NCBI GenBank assembly: GCA_934193515.1
Contig: CAKPVJ010000001.1
Span: forward strand, 124,001-188,000
DNA from: an uncultured Megasphaera sp.
GTDB taxonomy: Bacteria > Bacillota > Negativicutes > Veillonellales > Megasphaeraceae
Direction of reading: 5' to 3'
DNA: 64,000 nucleotides
Shown: piece after piece, positions 33,426 through 40,777 of the stretch
Numbering within the stretch: the first letter of the stretch is position 1
How the letters are laid out: each line of letters opens with the position of its first letter
Notes under the pieces: generated by a model
The model's input: the letters and a program-made list of their open reading frames with translations, nothing else
Databases searched by the model: none
What the model was told of the DNA's origin: nothing
Made by a program: the position numbers and the translations under genes

Positions 33426-35705
33426 TTAACGCCGATATCGGAGCTGCTGTTTGGTTTCGAGATTGTTTGTCATATAGCCGCGTTCTCGTAACCCATTTAT
33501 TACTTCGGAATATATATCATTTCCTAAAGGATCTTTAATCGTCACGATGAGTACAAACTCTTGTGGTGGGGCAATAAAGCCATTCCTTGGATTCATATCT
33601 ATCCTGATTTTCCAACCATCTCCTGCCATGATTCCTTTATTGCTAATTTTCCTATAATAGGATTTTATAGGGCTCCATTTAAAACCATTTTCAACTCGTG
33701 ATTGCTCAAATTTTTCATCCCACGCACATTCCAACGGCACTTGTCCCGAATATTTTGGCTTTCCATTTTTTTGAATCTCATAAGTGCCAAAGCTCGCATC
33801 AACATTAATTCTACAATATTCTTTTCCGAATCTTTCATCAAGAATAGGATTATAGGCAAGGGTCATACAAATTTCACCAAAACACTTATTATTCCTAATC
33901 AAAGATGTGGGATACGGAAAATCGAGCATTTCCAAATGTGTACCTGCAGTTACTTTCTGCTTAAAAACAAGAGTAACTTCATCTTCACTACAATGTAGAA
34001 TGTCGGATACGTTTATCGATGGCATACCAAAACCATAGTACTTAATATTATCCTGATCTTGTTCCAAAAGTTCTCTCGAATTCATTCTTGCTGAATGTAT
34101 AATCATCGCTTTTGCAAGAAGTAAATCTTTGTCAACCATTTCATCATAAACGGAAGCAAATTTCTGTGCTAAGCGTGGAGTAGAATAGCTCGTTCCATTG
34201 CCTTCAACAATTTTTCCATTAACATCCAGTCCCTTCATCGCCAATCCGTTAATAGAAAGCGATCGAGAAATATTTCCACCGTAATCAACCACATCCGGTT
34301 TTACAATATAATTTGCTCCCGGACCACGTCTACTGAAAGGAGAAGGCTCGTTGGATCTTACAATAGAATCCTTTGCCTCATACAGTGCAACAGATCCTAC
34401 AGTAATTGCTCTAACTGAATCCGCAGGAGATATTATGCGATCTCTTTCTCCCATGTCATCTTGTGGAGGCCATTCACGCAAAGGTAGCTGATTCAAATTT
34501 CCGCTTGAAACAAAAAATTGCACACAATATTTATCCTGAATATAGTCCAAAAATATTCCCAAGTCAGACATGGAACCATCGCATACTTTGCTTTCGATAC
34601 CCAAGGACATATTCCATATTTTTGTTGAAGAAGAATACTTTTCCATAACCTCTTCGATTATTTCCATTAATTCTTCTTCACCAATCACGTCCGTAGGACC
34701 CCAATTCTTATCACCATTAGGAATTGCTACAATATCAACAAATTTATACTTAGAATTAGCAGCTATAATTCCATTCAGTTTGTTTCCATATTGAATTGTT
34801 GAAGCAATAAATGTACCATGACTTTCATTAATATAGTCTTTCGAAACATACTCTTCTCTTGCTATTATATATGGTTTTAAAAACTGATTTTTATCGCTTA
34901 TTCCACCGTCAATAATCCCTATACTAATTTCACTTGTCACAGAATCATCGTTTAGCAGTAATTGCAAATCAGTATTAATACAGTCTGTCAATGGTAACGA
35001 ATATTTTTGAAAAAAATCAACCGACTTTACTCCATTGATGCTGGCTATTCTTACTATGTCTTGAAAAGACTTCACAGCCACCTTGATATATTTAATTTTT
35101 TCCCCATAAGTGATAAGTTCATGATTATTGGAAAAACCAAGTTCATCTAACTGTCTTAGTACATATCCCATAATTTGGATATTATCAAAATCGTTATCAA
35201 AATCAAATAGTTTTATTTTGATCTTTTTACATATTGATTCAAAATTTCCTTCTTGAGATATTTGAGTCAGATTGTCAGAGATTTTTTCCGAAGGTCTAAT
35301 TGGTTGAATATCTTGGATTGCCGTCATATTTGCACGGAACTTTTCTGATGGAGGTTGTTTTACTAATGAAATGGTTTCTTCTATAGTCTTTTTGGTTACT
35401 TTAATATATATTTGATTTAAGTCTTCTCCACCAATGATAGGACAACAACGACAAAGATCATTCGGTTTATGGGATTTCGCAATAGCTTCAGGTTTTACAG
35501 TAATTTTTCCCACTGCTGGGATCAATTCATTTTCTCGAAAAATATCCTCATAAAAATCAAGAATTTCTTCAAATTGAGCTGAAATGTTATCTTGGAGTTC
35601 TTGAGTTACATCCCCAAAAAATTTGGTACTTCCGCCTCCTTGGTTTTTTTGAATATCGGAGGATTTCTGCAAAACTAATTTAATCGGAAGATTCTTGTCT
35701 TTCAT
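33426..35705 (-). CDS. ietS: Subtilisin-like protease of an IetAS-type defence system
   Basis: 759 residues. The S8 triad is visible: Asp in IGIIDGGI (residue about 272), His in SHGTFIAS (about 302) and Ser in GNGTSYSTP (about 495), with the oxyanion Asn in FFVSSGN. The N-terminal 250 residues include a C..CC cluster (LCRCCPI); the C-terminus is beta-rich. No signal peptide, so it acts inside the cell. It overlaps the AAA ATPase gene by four bases. ATPase + subtilase pairs of this kind were described as the anti-phage system IetAS. A/T-rich compared with the structural genes. Confidence 0.85.
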   Translation of the reverse strand: MKDKNLPIKLVLQKSSDIQKNQGGGSTKFFGDVTQELQDNISAQFEEILDFYEDIFRENELIPAVGKITVKPEAIAKSHKPNDLCRCCPIIGGEDLNQIYIKVTKKTIEETISLVKQPPSEKFRANMTAIQDIQPIRPSEKISDNLTQISQEGNFESICKKIKIKLFDFDNDFDNIQIMGYVLRQLDELGFSNNHELITYGEKIKYIKVAVKSFQDIVRIASINGVKSVDFFQKYSLPLTDCINTDLQLLLNDDSVTSEISIGIIDGGISDKNQFLKPYIIAREEYVSKDYINESHGTFIASTIQYGNKLNGIIAANSKYKFVDIVAIPNGDKNWGPTDVIGEEELMEIIEEVMEKYSSSTKIWNMSLGIESKVCDGSMSDLGIFLDYIQDKYCVQFFVSSGNLNQLPLREWPPQDDMGERDRIISPADSVRAITVGSVALYEAKDSIVRSNEPSPFSRRGPGANYIVKPDVVDYGGNISRSLSINGLAMKGLDVNGKIVEGNGTSYSTPRLAQKFASVYDEMVDKDLLLAKAMIIHSARMNSRELLEQDQDNIKYYGFGMPSINVSDILHCSEDEVTLVFKQKVTAGTHLEMLDFPYPTSLIRNNKCFGEICMTLAYNPILDERFGKEYCRINVDASFGTYEIQKNGKPKYSGQVPLECAWDEKFEQSRVENGFKWSPIKSYYRKISNKGIMAGDGWKIRIDMNPRNGFIAPPQEFVLIVTIKDPLGNDIYSEVINGLRERGYMTNNLETKQQLRYRR

Positions 35706-36835
35706 ATATTGTCAACCTCCTTAACTAATTTTTGTATTGTTGTTTTCGAACTCTGCAAAATATCTGCAATTGCTTGTAGGCTAAATACCTTATCGTCACA
35801 TTCTCTTAAAAACTTGGCTTTGATACGTAGTATATCTTTTGCATTATTATAGTTTTGAGGCAGAATGTTTTTGAACACAAAGAGTTCTTCATAAATACTC
35901 AACTTATCAAAAACTTTTTCATGAACAATCGCATTACGAAAAGCTTTTTTAATTATTTCTTCTATATTAGCTCCGCTCAGACCACTAAATGCTGTAGCTA
36001 ATTCACGCTTTTCTTTTACTGAAAATTCTATTGAGCCATTTGTGAATAAATCAATCATTTCAACAATGGCATTAGCATCTGGAAGTTCAATTTCCAATTT
36101 ATAATCAAATCGACGCCAAACAGCAGAATCCAATAATTGTTCATGATTTGTAGCTGCAAGCAATAGACTATCACTGCTCATTGCATCAACATTTTGCAAC
36201 AAACTATTGACTACTCTTTTTAACTCTCCTAATTCGTTGCTATCATCTCTGGCTTTTGCAATAGCGTCAAATTCATCTAAGAACAAAACACATGGCATTT
36301 TCTGTGAAAATTCAAAAAGTGTTCTTATGTTCTTGGCAGTTGTTCCTAAATACGAGGAAATTAAACTATCTAACCTTGCAATTACCAAAGGGAGATTCAA
36401 TTTCTTAGCAATTAAATAAGCGCATTTAGTTTTTCCGCAACCGGGTGGCCCATATAAAAGAAGCGTATTAGAAACGCCTATTCCCAAAGAGTTTAATTTA
36501 TCAGCATTTTGATAACTCAGTATAAAAGAATCCAATTTTTCAGCGTTACTTCTTGATAATATAACCGACGTCTTATTAGCATCTGGATAAATGACATCAG
36601 CCAATGTCGTTCGTGATTCAGAATCTACAGGAACAGCAAGTTCTCTCGTACTACCCATTGCCGATAAGGTCATTTCATTTTGTGTTTCCAGTATTTTTTT
36701 GAACTTTGCAGCTGCCCGAATTTCTCCATCTTCTTCCAACTTTGCAATTAATTGTTTAGTATAGTTAAGAACTTTGACTTGATCATGCCTTAAAGCACCT
36801 TCAACAATCTTGCCAATTTCTATTGAATACTTCAA
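35702..36835 (-). CDS. ietA: AAA+ ATPase of an IetAS-type defence system
   Basis: 377 residues. Walker A GPPGCGKTKC, Walker B VLFLDEFDAI, sensor 1 LLAATNH and an arginine pair WRRFDYKL, the layout of FtsH/spastin-like AAA proteins. Residues 1-60 resemble a small helical MIT-like region; the C-terminal 25 residues look like a helix-turn-helix (SLQAIADILQSSKTTIQKLV), unusual for this class. Start TTG at 36835, eight bases after AAGGAGG. Expressed with the protease from the promoter at 36855-36883. Confidence 0.85.
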   Translation of the reverse strand: MKYSIEIGKIVEGALRHDQVKVLNYTKQLIAKLEEDGEIRAAAKFKKILETQNEMTLSAMGSTRELAVPVDSESRTTLADVIYPDANKTSVILSRSNAEKLDSFILSYQNADKLNSLGIGVSNTLLLYGPPGCGKTKCAYLIAKKLNLPLVIARLDSLISSYLGTTAKNIRTLFEFSQKMPCVLFLDEFDAIAKARDDSNELGELKRVVNSLLQNVDAMSSDSLLLAATNHEQLLDSAVWRRFDYKLEIELPDANAIVEMIDLFTNGSIEFSVKEKRELATAFSGLSGANIEEIIKKAFRNAIVHEKVFDKLSIYEELFVFKNILPQNYNNAKDILRIKAKFLRECDDKVFSLQAIADILQSSKTTIQKLVKEVDNI

Positions 36836-36854
36836 TGCCTCCACCTCCTTTTAT

Positions 36855-36951
36855 ATTATATAGGAACGAATTTCAAATGTAAAGAACTTTTCCCTTGTTT
36901 TTTATATATTTATCGCTTTTTTGGGAACGATAGCTCGATATAGCGGAACGA
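36855..36951 (-). promoter_or_regulatory. ietAS promoter and GGAACGA repeats
   Basis: Minus-strand TTTACA (36878-36883), 17 bases, TATAAT (36855-36860). GGAACGA (plus-strand reading) occurs in the spacer at 36863-36869 and again at 36924-36930 and 36945-36951, the last two 21 bases apart, each followed by a CTCGAT element. A dedicated regulator is likely. Confidence 0.65.
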
Positions 36952-36973
36952 CTCTCGATTTACGATTTAAAAA

Positions 36974-37003
36974 GAGTGCTTTTCCTTTAAAGAAAAAGCA
37001 CTC
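36974..37003 (-). terminator. Terminator of cassette F
   Basis: Perfect 10-base stem GAGTGCTTTT / AAAAGCACTC followed by five T on the minus strand. Confidence 0.8.
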
Positions 37004-37030
37004 CTAACAAACCATAATTTAAAACTTAAA

Positions 37031-37381
37031 TCATTCCAACAAAGTTATAAACAATCCTAATTTTTGGGCTTTCTCACCGCCATCTTTGAGAATACAAGCC
37101 GTTTGCTTGATGTACTTATATTCTTCCTCAGTAGCACGCAGCGACCGCATCTTTCGATGTTCTCCGTTTACTAATGGGCGCCATCCTGCCCCTTCTCGTT
37201 TTCCTCCCCATTTATTTTTTCTTCCAAAATCATATGTACCACTCACTTTTTCAATCAACGCTATTAGTAATACGCCGCATACGAAACCGTTCAGCCATTG
37301 AAAAATAGTAATCGTCCCGTTAAAAAAGCCATATAGAGCGACAGCGGCATTTAAAATGAATAGAAATGCTATTGTTTTCAT
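37031..37381 (-). CDS. Fused T2 membrane and WGG/GAG-motif protein, cassette F
   Basis: 116 residues. Residues 1-50 are two membrane spans (MKTIAFLFILNAAVALYGFF and FVCGVLLIALIE); then KNKWGGKREGAGWRPL, the motif that starts the cassette D and E proteins, and a helical end TEEEYKYIKQTACILKDGGE. In D and E the two parts are separate, overlapping genes, so this is a natural fusion. Start at 37381; a longer in-frame version is not supported by a ribosome site. Confidence 0.72.
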   Translation of the reverse strand: MKTIAFLFILNAAVALYGFFNGTITIFQWLNGFVCGVLLIALIEKVSGTYDFGRKNKWGGKREGAGWRPLVNGEHRKMRSLRATEEEYKYIKQTACILKDGGEKAQKLGLFITLLE

Positions 37382-37458
37382 TTTTTCAACGTGATAGAAT
37401 GAAGGTGAGAATAAGCAGCCTGTGCTAGCACTGCTTATCCTTCTTACCTCACAGGGCT

Positions 37459-37614
37459 TCACCTTTGCGTCTTCTTCTTTCCCTGATTCTGACGTATTCG
37501 GTGATAATGTGAGGTTTTCTTTTTGAGTTTTTTCAATAATTTAATGAGGTATTCAATGCTTTGAATCACACCAACTATTGTAATTAAATCATTATTATTG
37601 ATTTGTAAATACAT
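37459..37614 (-). CDS. T1-like peptide with basic tail, cassette F
   Basis: 51 residues, MYLQINNNDLITIVGVIQSI then a Lys-rich EYLIKLLKKLKKKTS and a tail ending QGKKKTQR. The hydrophobic part is weak and no -35 is found upstream (the terminator of cassette E occupies it, although TATAAT is present at 37634-37639). Probably a decayed or differently driven member. Confidence 0.5.
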   Translation of the reverse strand: MYLQINNNDLITIVGVIQSIEYLIKLLKKLKKKTSHYHRIRQNQGKKKTQR

Positions 37615-37653
37615 TTCATATGTAAATCACTTAATTATAATCCGCTTCTTAAA

Positions 37654-37683
37654 AAGGCCACGCAGCATGTACGTGACCTTTTT
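37654..37683. terminator. Terminator between cassettes E and F
   Basis: AAGGCCACG / CGTGACCTT stem with A and T runs on both sides. Its GCAGCATGTAC loop recurs in the terminator at 38244-38276. Confidence 0.75.
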
Positions 37684-37685
37684 CA

Positions 37686-37886
37686 TTATTCTGTTTTCAT
37701 CATTCGCTTAGCCCGTTCCGGGTCTTTCTTGACAATGGATGCAAATTCTTTAATGATTGCCCATTCGTCGTCATATGCCCGTACTTGATGCTGTTGGCGA
37801 ACGCCTTCCGGTTTCGTCGTTCCCTTGGGCCGTCCTGCCCCCGGTCTGACGCCGCCCCATCCATTGCTGTGTTTTATATCTGTCAT
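37686..37886 (-). CDS. WGG/GAGRPKG-motif DNA-binding-like protein, cassette E
   Basis: 66 residues. MTDIKHSNGWGGVRPGAGRP then KGTTK is an AT-hook-like basic start, as in the N-termini of many terminase small subunits; the rest is a helix pair (DDEWAIIKEFASIVKKDPER) almost identical in cassette D. It overlaps T2-E by ATGA. DNA binding is inferred. Confidence 0.7.
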   Translation of the reverse strand: MTDIKHSNGWGGVRPGAGRPKGTTKPEGVRQQHQVRAYDDEWAIIKEFASIVKKDPERAKRMMKTE

Positions 37887-37963
37887 TTGAATATCACCAC
37901 CAGCAATGCACACACTGAAATAACTAGTGCTACATGTGTCAAATATTTTGCCGTATTTTGCAT
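37883..37963 (-). CDS. T2 membrane peptide, cassette E
   Basis: 26 residues, MQNTAKYLTHVALVISVCAL then LVVIFK. Same length and core as T2-A although the following DNA-binding family differs. The start codon overlaps the plus-strand -35 TTGCAT exactly as in cassette A. Confidence 0.55.
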   Translation of the reverse strand: MQNTAKYLTHVALVISVCALLVVIFK

Positions 37964-38027
37964 CGCACTTTGAGATATGCTATACTTTGGGTAAGCGAAT
38001 CGCCTTTCGGCGGTCCGCCCCCTTACA

Positions 38028-38132
38028 TTAATGAACTGCTTTGAATAGTAAAATCAGTGCCGTTGCTAGGTTTATGATTGCTACGATAAGCGGTTCATTT
38101 TCTTTTATCCACCTTACTAGCTTTATTAGCAT
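38028..38132 (-). CDS. T1 toxin-like membrane peptide, cassette E
   Basis: 34 residues, MLIKLVRWIKENEPLIVAII then NLATALILLFKAVH. Amphipathic basic start plus one membrane span; similar core to T1-A (INLITAILLYKA). AAGGAGGAAAGAGAT leader and a consensus promoter precede it. Confidence 0.62.
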   Translation of the reverse strand: MLIKLVRWIKENEPLIVAIINLATALILLFKAVH

Positions 38133-38158
38133 ATCTCTTTCCTCCTTTCTATGATTTA

Positions 38159-38187
38159 ATTATAGCACATTCTTGTTTATTTGTCAA
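38159..38187 (-). promoter_or_regulatory. T1 promoter, cassette E
   Basis: Minus-strand TTGACA (38182-38187), 17 bases, TATAAT (38159-38164). Confidence 0.85.
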
Positions 38188-38243
38188 TCTTTTATTTAAG
38201 AAGAAGCCATAATTTTATAAAAAAAGTTTTTTTATACGCCAAA

Positions 38244-38276
38244 AACAGGCCATGCAGCATGTACTGGGCCTGTTTT
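38244..38276. terminator. Terminator between cassettes D and E
   Basis: Perfect 8-base stem AACAGGCC / GGCCTGTT with flanking A and T runs; 90 bases after the cassette D DNA-binding-like gene. The intervening bases show no gene. Confidence 0.75.
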
Positions 38277-38365
38277 CTGTTATTTACCTGTGCTTATAAT
38301 TAGTCCACCTTTCCAAACTTTTCATTTAAATAGATGGACGTGAAATAACATCCGTCTCCTTTCTC

Positions 38366-38560
38366 TTATTCATTTTTCATCATTTGTTTAGCTCGTTCTG
38401 GATCTTTTTTTACGATGGCCGCAAATGCTTTAATAATTTCCCATTCATCATCAAATGCCCGTACTTGATGTTGCTTACGTTGTACACTGACATCTTTTGT
38501 TGTTCCTTTGGGACGACCTGCACCGGTCCGTTTGCCTCCCCAGCCCGTAGTATTACTCAC
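38366..38560 (-). CDS. WGG/GAGRPKG-motif DNA-binding-like protein, cassette D
   Basis: 64 residues from a GTG: SNTTGWGGKRTGAGRPKGTT then a helix pair DDEWEIIKAFAAIVKKDPER. About two thirds identical to the cassette E protein. Overlaps the T2-D stop. Confidence 0.72.
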   Translation of the reverse strand: MSNTTGWGGKRTGAGRPKGTTKDVSVQRKQHQVRAFDDEWEIIKAFAAIVKKDPERAKQMMKNE

Positions 38561-38714
38561 GATACACCACCACCCTGTAAATCATATAGCTGATTACTAC
38601 TGCTCCTGCAATATAACTTAACCAGCCAATAGAATCATATGTGGTTAGAGAAGCCAACCAAAGTAATATCAAAGCTATATAGCCTTTTCCAATTCTCTTG
38701 ATTATATTGCGCAT
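38553..38714 (-). CDS. T2 two-span membrane protein, cassette D
   Basis: 53 residues, MRNIIKRIGKGYIALILLWL, TTYDSIG turn, then WLSYIAGAVVISYMIYRVVV. Topology like T2-B and T2-C. Ends eight bases inside the next gene. Confidence 0.62.
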   Translation of the reverse strand: MRNIIKRIGKGYIALILLWLASLTTYDSIGWLSYIAGAVVISYMIYRVVVYRE

Positions 38715-38774
38715 TTCTTTTATAATGGACGTAGGTTAGGAAGTAAGGCCCGAAAGCCTTACCCCCTTGCAAAA

Positions 38775-38921
38775 CTACTTGTGAGAACGTTTTCTTGCTT
38801 TGCGCTTACCTCGCTTTGCTTGAGAACGTTCTTTTTCTTTTCGCCATTCTGTATACCATTTCCAACTAGTATATCCGATAATGACTAATGCTTGGACATC
38901 TTGCATTTTTACGTCCATCAT
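38775..38921 (-). CDS. T1 toxin-like peptide with basic tail, cassette D
   Basis: 48 residues: MMDVKMQDVQALVIIGYTSW KWY, then a tail with AKRGKRKARKRSHK. Starts like T1-B (tandem ATG, acidic residues) and ends with the same kind of basic tail. GGAGGTG before the start. Confidence 0.62.
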   Translation of the reverse strand: MMDVKMQDVQALVIIGYTSWKWYTEWRKEKERSQAKRGKRKARKRSHK

Positions 38922-38943
38922 TTTCACCTCCTTTTATGATTAT

Positions 38944-38972
38944 ATTATACCACATCTTGATTTATTTGTCAA
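38944..38972 (-). promoter_or_regulatory. T1 promoter, cassette D
   Basis: Minus-strand TTGACA (38967-38972), 17 bases, TATAAT (38944-38949). Confidence 0.85.
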
Positions 38973-39025
38973 TTATTTATTTCAAGAATGGCATAATTTT
39001 ATGAAAGGAGACTTTTTATACGCAA

Positions 39026-39071
39026 AAGACAGGCTGTACATCGTAAAATGTACACGGCCTGTCTTTTTTTT
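39026..39071. terminator. Terminator after the late regulator gene
   Basis: GACAGGC / GCCTGTC stem with an inner GTACAT/ATGTAC stem, eight T on plus and A/T-rich on minus. It ends the early operon on minus and the cassette D antisense RNA on plus. Confidence 0.8.
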
Positions 39072-39076
39072 ATCAA

Positions 39077-39529
39077 TCATTTGTGGCATTGTTCTCTTTT
39101 CTTTATAATACAGCAAAATTCTTTTAATGCTTTTATGTGTTCTCTATGTACTCCCCGCAGTGAAACATTAATTCCTGCTGCCACATTTTCCCACGTTTCT
39201 CCTTTGACATATCTATAGTACAACAGTTTTTTTCTGTATCCTTTTACCAGCTGAATTATATCAATAATTGCGTCCCGTTCCGCTTCCTTTTCCGACAGCC
39301 ATTTAGAAAGATTCAAATATTGCTTGATATTAATTTCCGTCCAGCCGCTTTCCGGCAAATGGTGGCCGCCGCCGGCAATTCCATAATTCGCTGTCATTCT
39401 ATTGCTAAATGAATTCCAAAATATTTTTCGTCTTGCTTCTCTGCACCGTTCCATCAAGATGCATATATCATCGTCCAGTTCTTTTATTCTTTCCAGCTTT
39501 TCTCTGGCAATTCTGTATTCTTCTTTCAT
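39077..39529 (-). CDS. Sigma region 4-like late transcription regulator
   Basis: 150 residues. A long N-terminal helix (EEYRIAREKLERIKELDDDI) and a C-terminal helix-turn-helix RYVKGETWENVAAGINVSLR that resembles DUF1492/ArpU/RinA-type phage regulators. Last gene of the early operon, as these late activators usually are. Probably switches on terminase and structural genes. Confidence 0.7.
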   Translation of the reverse strand: MKEEYRIAREKLERIKELDDDICILMERCREARRKIFWNSFSNRMTANYGIAGGGHHLPESGWTEINIKQYLNLSKWLSEKEAERDAIIDIIQLVKGYRKKLLYYRYVKGETWENVAAGINVSLRGVHREHIKALKEFCCIIKKREQCHK

Positions 39530-40074
39530 GCTGTGACCTTTCTTTTGGCTTCTTCAATCTGCTTGGGTATTATTTCTCCTGTTTCTGGGTTTATATCTGT
39601 AAAATTCCCTTCCGCTTCTTCTTCAAACAGTACTTGCTGGGCACGTTTTCCCATGACGTACATCTTTGCTTCTCTAATTAGTTTTATCAGTTCTTTCATC
39701 ATTCTTTCATTTTTCCCCGGTGTAGCATCCGGGTACATGAGCGGTGTCGTATAATCCAGTTCTTTTTCATTAATGACTGCGGCACCGCATAACATATATC
39801 CCTTTGCTGTTTCATTGTCTATCCAGTCTATTTTTATTTTATCAATTACTGCCTTGTTCATCTCTTCATAGTCTATTTCATCTTCATTATCTTCTAAAAA
39901 ATCTTGGTTTAACATGCTGCTCCAGGCATCTTCCAGCCGCTTCCAGCTACAGTCAAATTCAATTCTCGGCTTTTCTTTGCATTTCATTACATGTTCTTCC
40001 GGAATTGAATTTTCATGGATGATATATTTTATAACTATTCCTTTGTCATCTCTCTTTATTTGCAATATTCTCAT
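39526..40074 (-). CDS. Uncharacterised early phage protein
   Basis: 182 residues, acidic, with WKRLEDAWSSMLNQDFLEDN and a C-terminal DINPETGEIIPKQI. No motif recognised. Overlaps both neighbours by four bases, so it belongs to the tightly coupled early operon. Confidence 0.6.
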   Translation of the reverse strand: MRILQIKRDDKGIVIKYIIHENSIPEEHVMKCKEKPRIEFDCSWKRLEDAWSSMLNQDFLEDNEDEIDYEEMNKAVIDKIKIDWIDNETAKGYMLCGAAVINEKELDYTTPLMYPDATPGKNERMMKELIKLIREAKMYVMGKRAQQVLFEEEAEGNFTDINPETGEIIPKQIEEAKRKVTA

Positions 40075-40250
40075 GCTTTTCTCCTCGTTTCGCTGTTAAT
40101 AAACGTAATATGTATTTTTAATCCACACAACCTTGCTACATTATATATCGCTTCCTTGAATATCTTTTTCTTGATTCGCTCTTTCTTATTTTTCTTCATA
40201 AGCCAGCCAACGGCCGCATCCGCTGTCGGATCTTTATATGCTTTCCCCAT
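40071..40250 (-). CDS. 59-residue basic protein
   Basis: Starts MGKAYKDPTADAAVGWLMKK, then a Lys/Arg-rich helix. AGGAGAT precedes the ATG at good spacing and its stop overlaps the next start (ATGA). Function unknown; nucleic-acid contact is possible from its charge. Confidence 0.6.
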   Translation of the reverse strand: MGKAYKDPTADAAVGWLMKKNKKERIKKKIFKEAIYNVARLCGLKIHITFINSETRRKA

Positions 40251-40261
40251 ATTTTCATCTC

Positions 40262-40759
40262 CTAAAATTTTCCCGTGCTGCCAAAGCCATTGCTTCCTCT
40301 TTTCGTTTCTTTAAGGCTCGTTACTTCTTTGAGGTGAGCTATATATGCTGGAATTAACACGCCCTGACAAAACCGTTCTCCTCGTTCGATAATTTGCGGC
40401 TCATCACCAATATTATCAAATACGGCGCAGATTTCTCCGGTATACGTCGTATCAATAATACCAACTGAATTGGAAAGCCGCAGCGTAGTTTTCGTTCCAT
40501 AGCTGCTTCGCGGAACCAACAGCATGCCTAGTCCCTTGGGAAATCCAATCGCAATACCTGTATGTACTTTAATCCCCGTAGCATGCGGCTGTATTACATA
40601 TTTTGCCGGGCAATAAAAATCTATTCCTAGGTTTCCTTCTTCGTATTTCGGCAGCTTTATATTTTCAAGCGGTATCTGGCTGTCAATACATTTTTTTATT
40701 TCAATGTCGCCGTGTATAACCGGACTATAATAAAATTCAACTTTATCTGTTATCAGCAT
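40262..40759 (-). CDS. dut: dUTP diphosphatase
   Basis: 165 residues, trimeric dUTPase family. Motif 1 GIDFYCPA, motif 2 PRSS, motif 3 VGIIDTTYTGEI, motif 4 ERFCQGVLIP, motif 5 RGSNGFGSTGK are all present. It hydrolyses dUTP to dUMP and keeps uracil out of phage DNA. Confidence 0.93.
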   Translation of the reverse strand: MLITDKVEFYYSPVIHGDIEIKKCIDSQIPLENIKLPKYEEGNLGIDFYCPAKYVIQPHATGIKVHTGIAIGFPKGLGMLLVPRSSYGTKTTLRLSNSVGIIDTTYTGEICAVFDNIGDEPQIIERGERFCQGVLIPAYIAHLKEVTSLKETKRGSNGFGSTGKF

Positions 40760-40777
40760 GTCGTTTTCCTCTTTTCT

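Larger units (their letters stand above)
37372..37683 (+). ncRNA. Candidate antisense RNA of cassette F
   Basis: Plus-strand TTGTTT (37372-37377), 17 bases, TAGAAT (37395-37400) with TG extension, at the start codon of the fused gene. The RNA would begin near 37407, form ATAAGCAG/CTGCTTAT (37411-37438) and run opposite T1-F to the terminator at 37654-37683. Confidence 0.45.
37958..38276 (+). ncRNA. Candidate antisense RNA of cassette E
   Basis: Plus-strand TTGCAT (37958-37963), 17 bases, TATACT (37981-37986) with a TG extension. The RNA would start near 37993, form GCC/GGC hairpins over 37995-38018, run opposite T1-E and its promoter, and stop at 38244-38276. Confidence 0.5.
38698..39071 (+). 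ncRNA. Candidate antisense RNA of cassette D
   Basis: Plus-strand TTGATT (38698-38703), 17 bases, TATAAT (38721-38726). The RNA would start near 38733, form GTAAGGC/GCCTTAC (38743-38762), pass opposite T1-D and its promoter, and stop at the T8 terminator 39026-39071. Confidence 0.52.
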
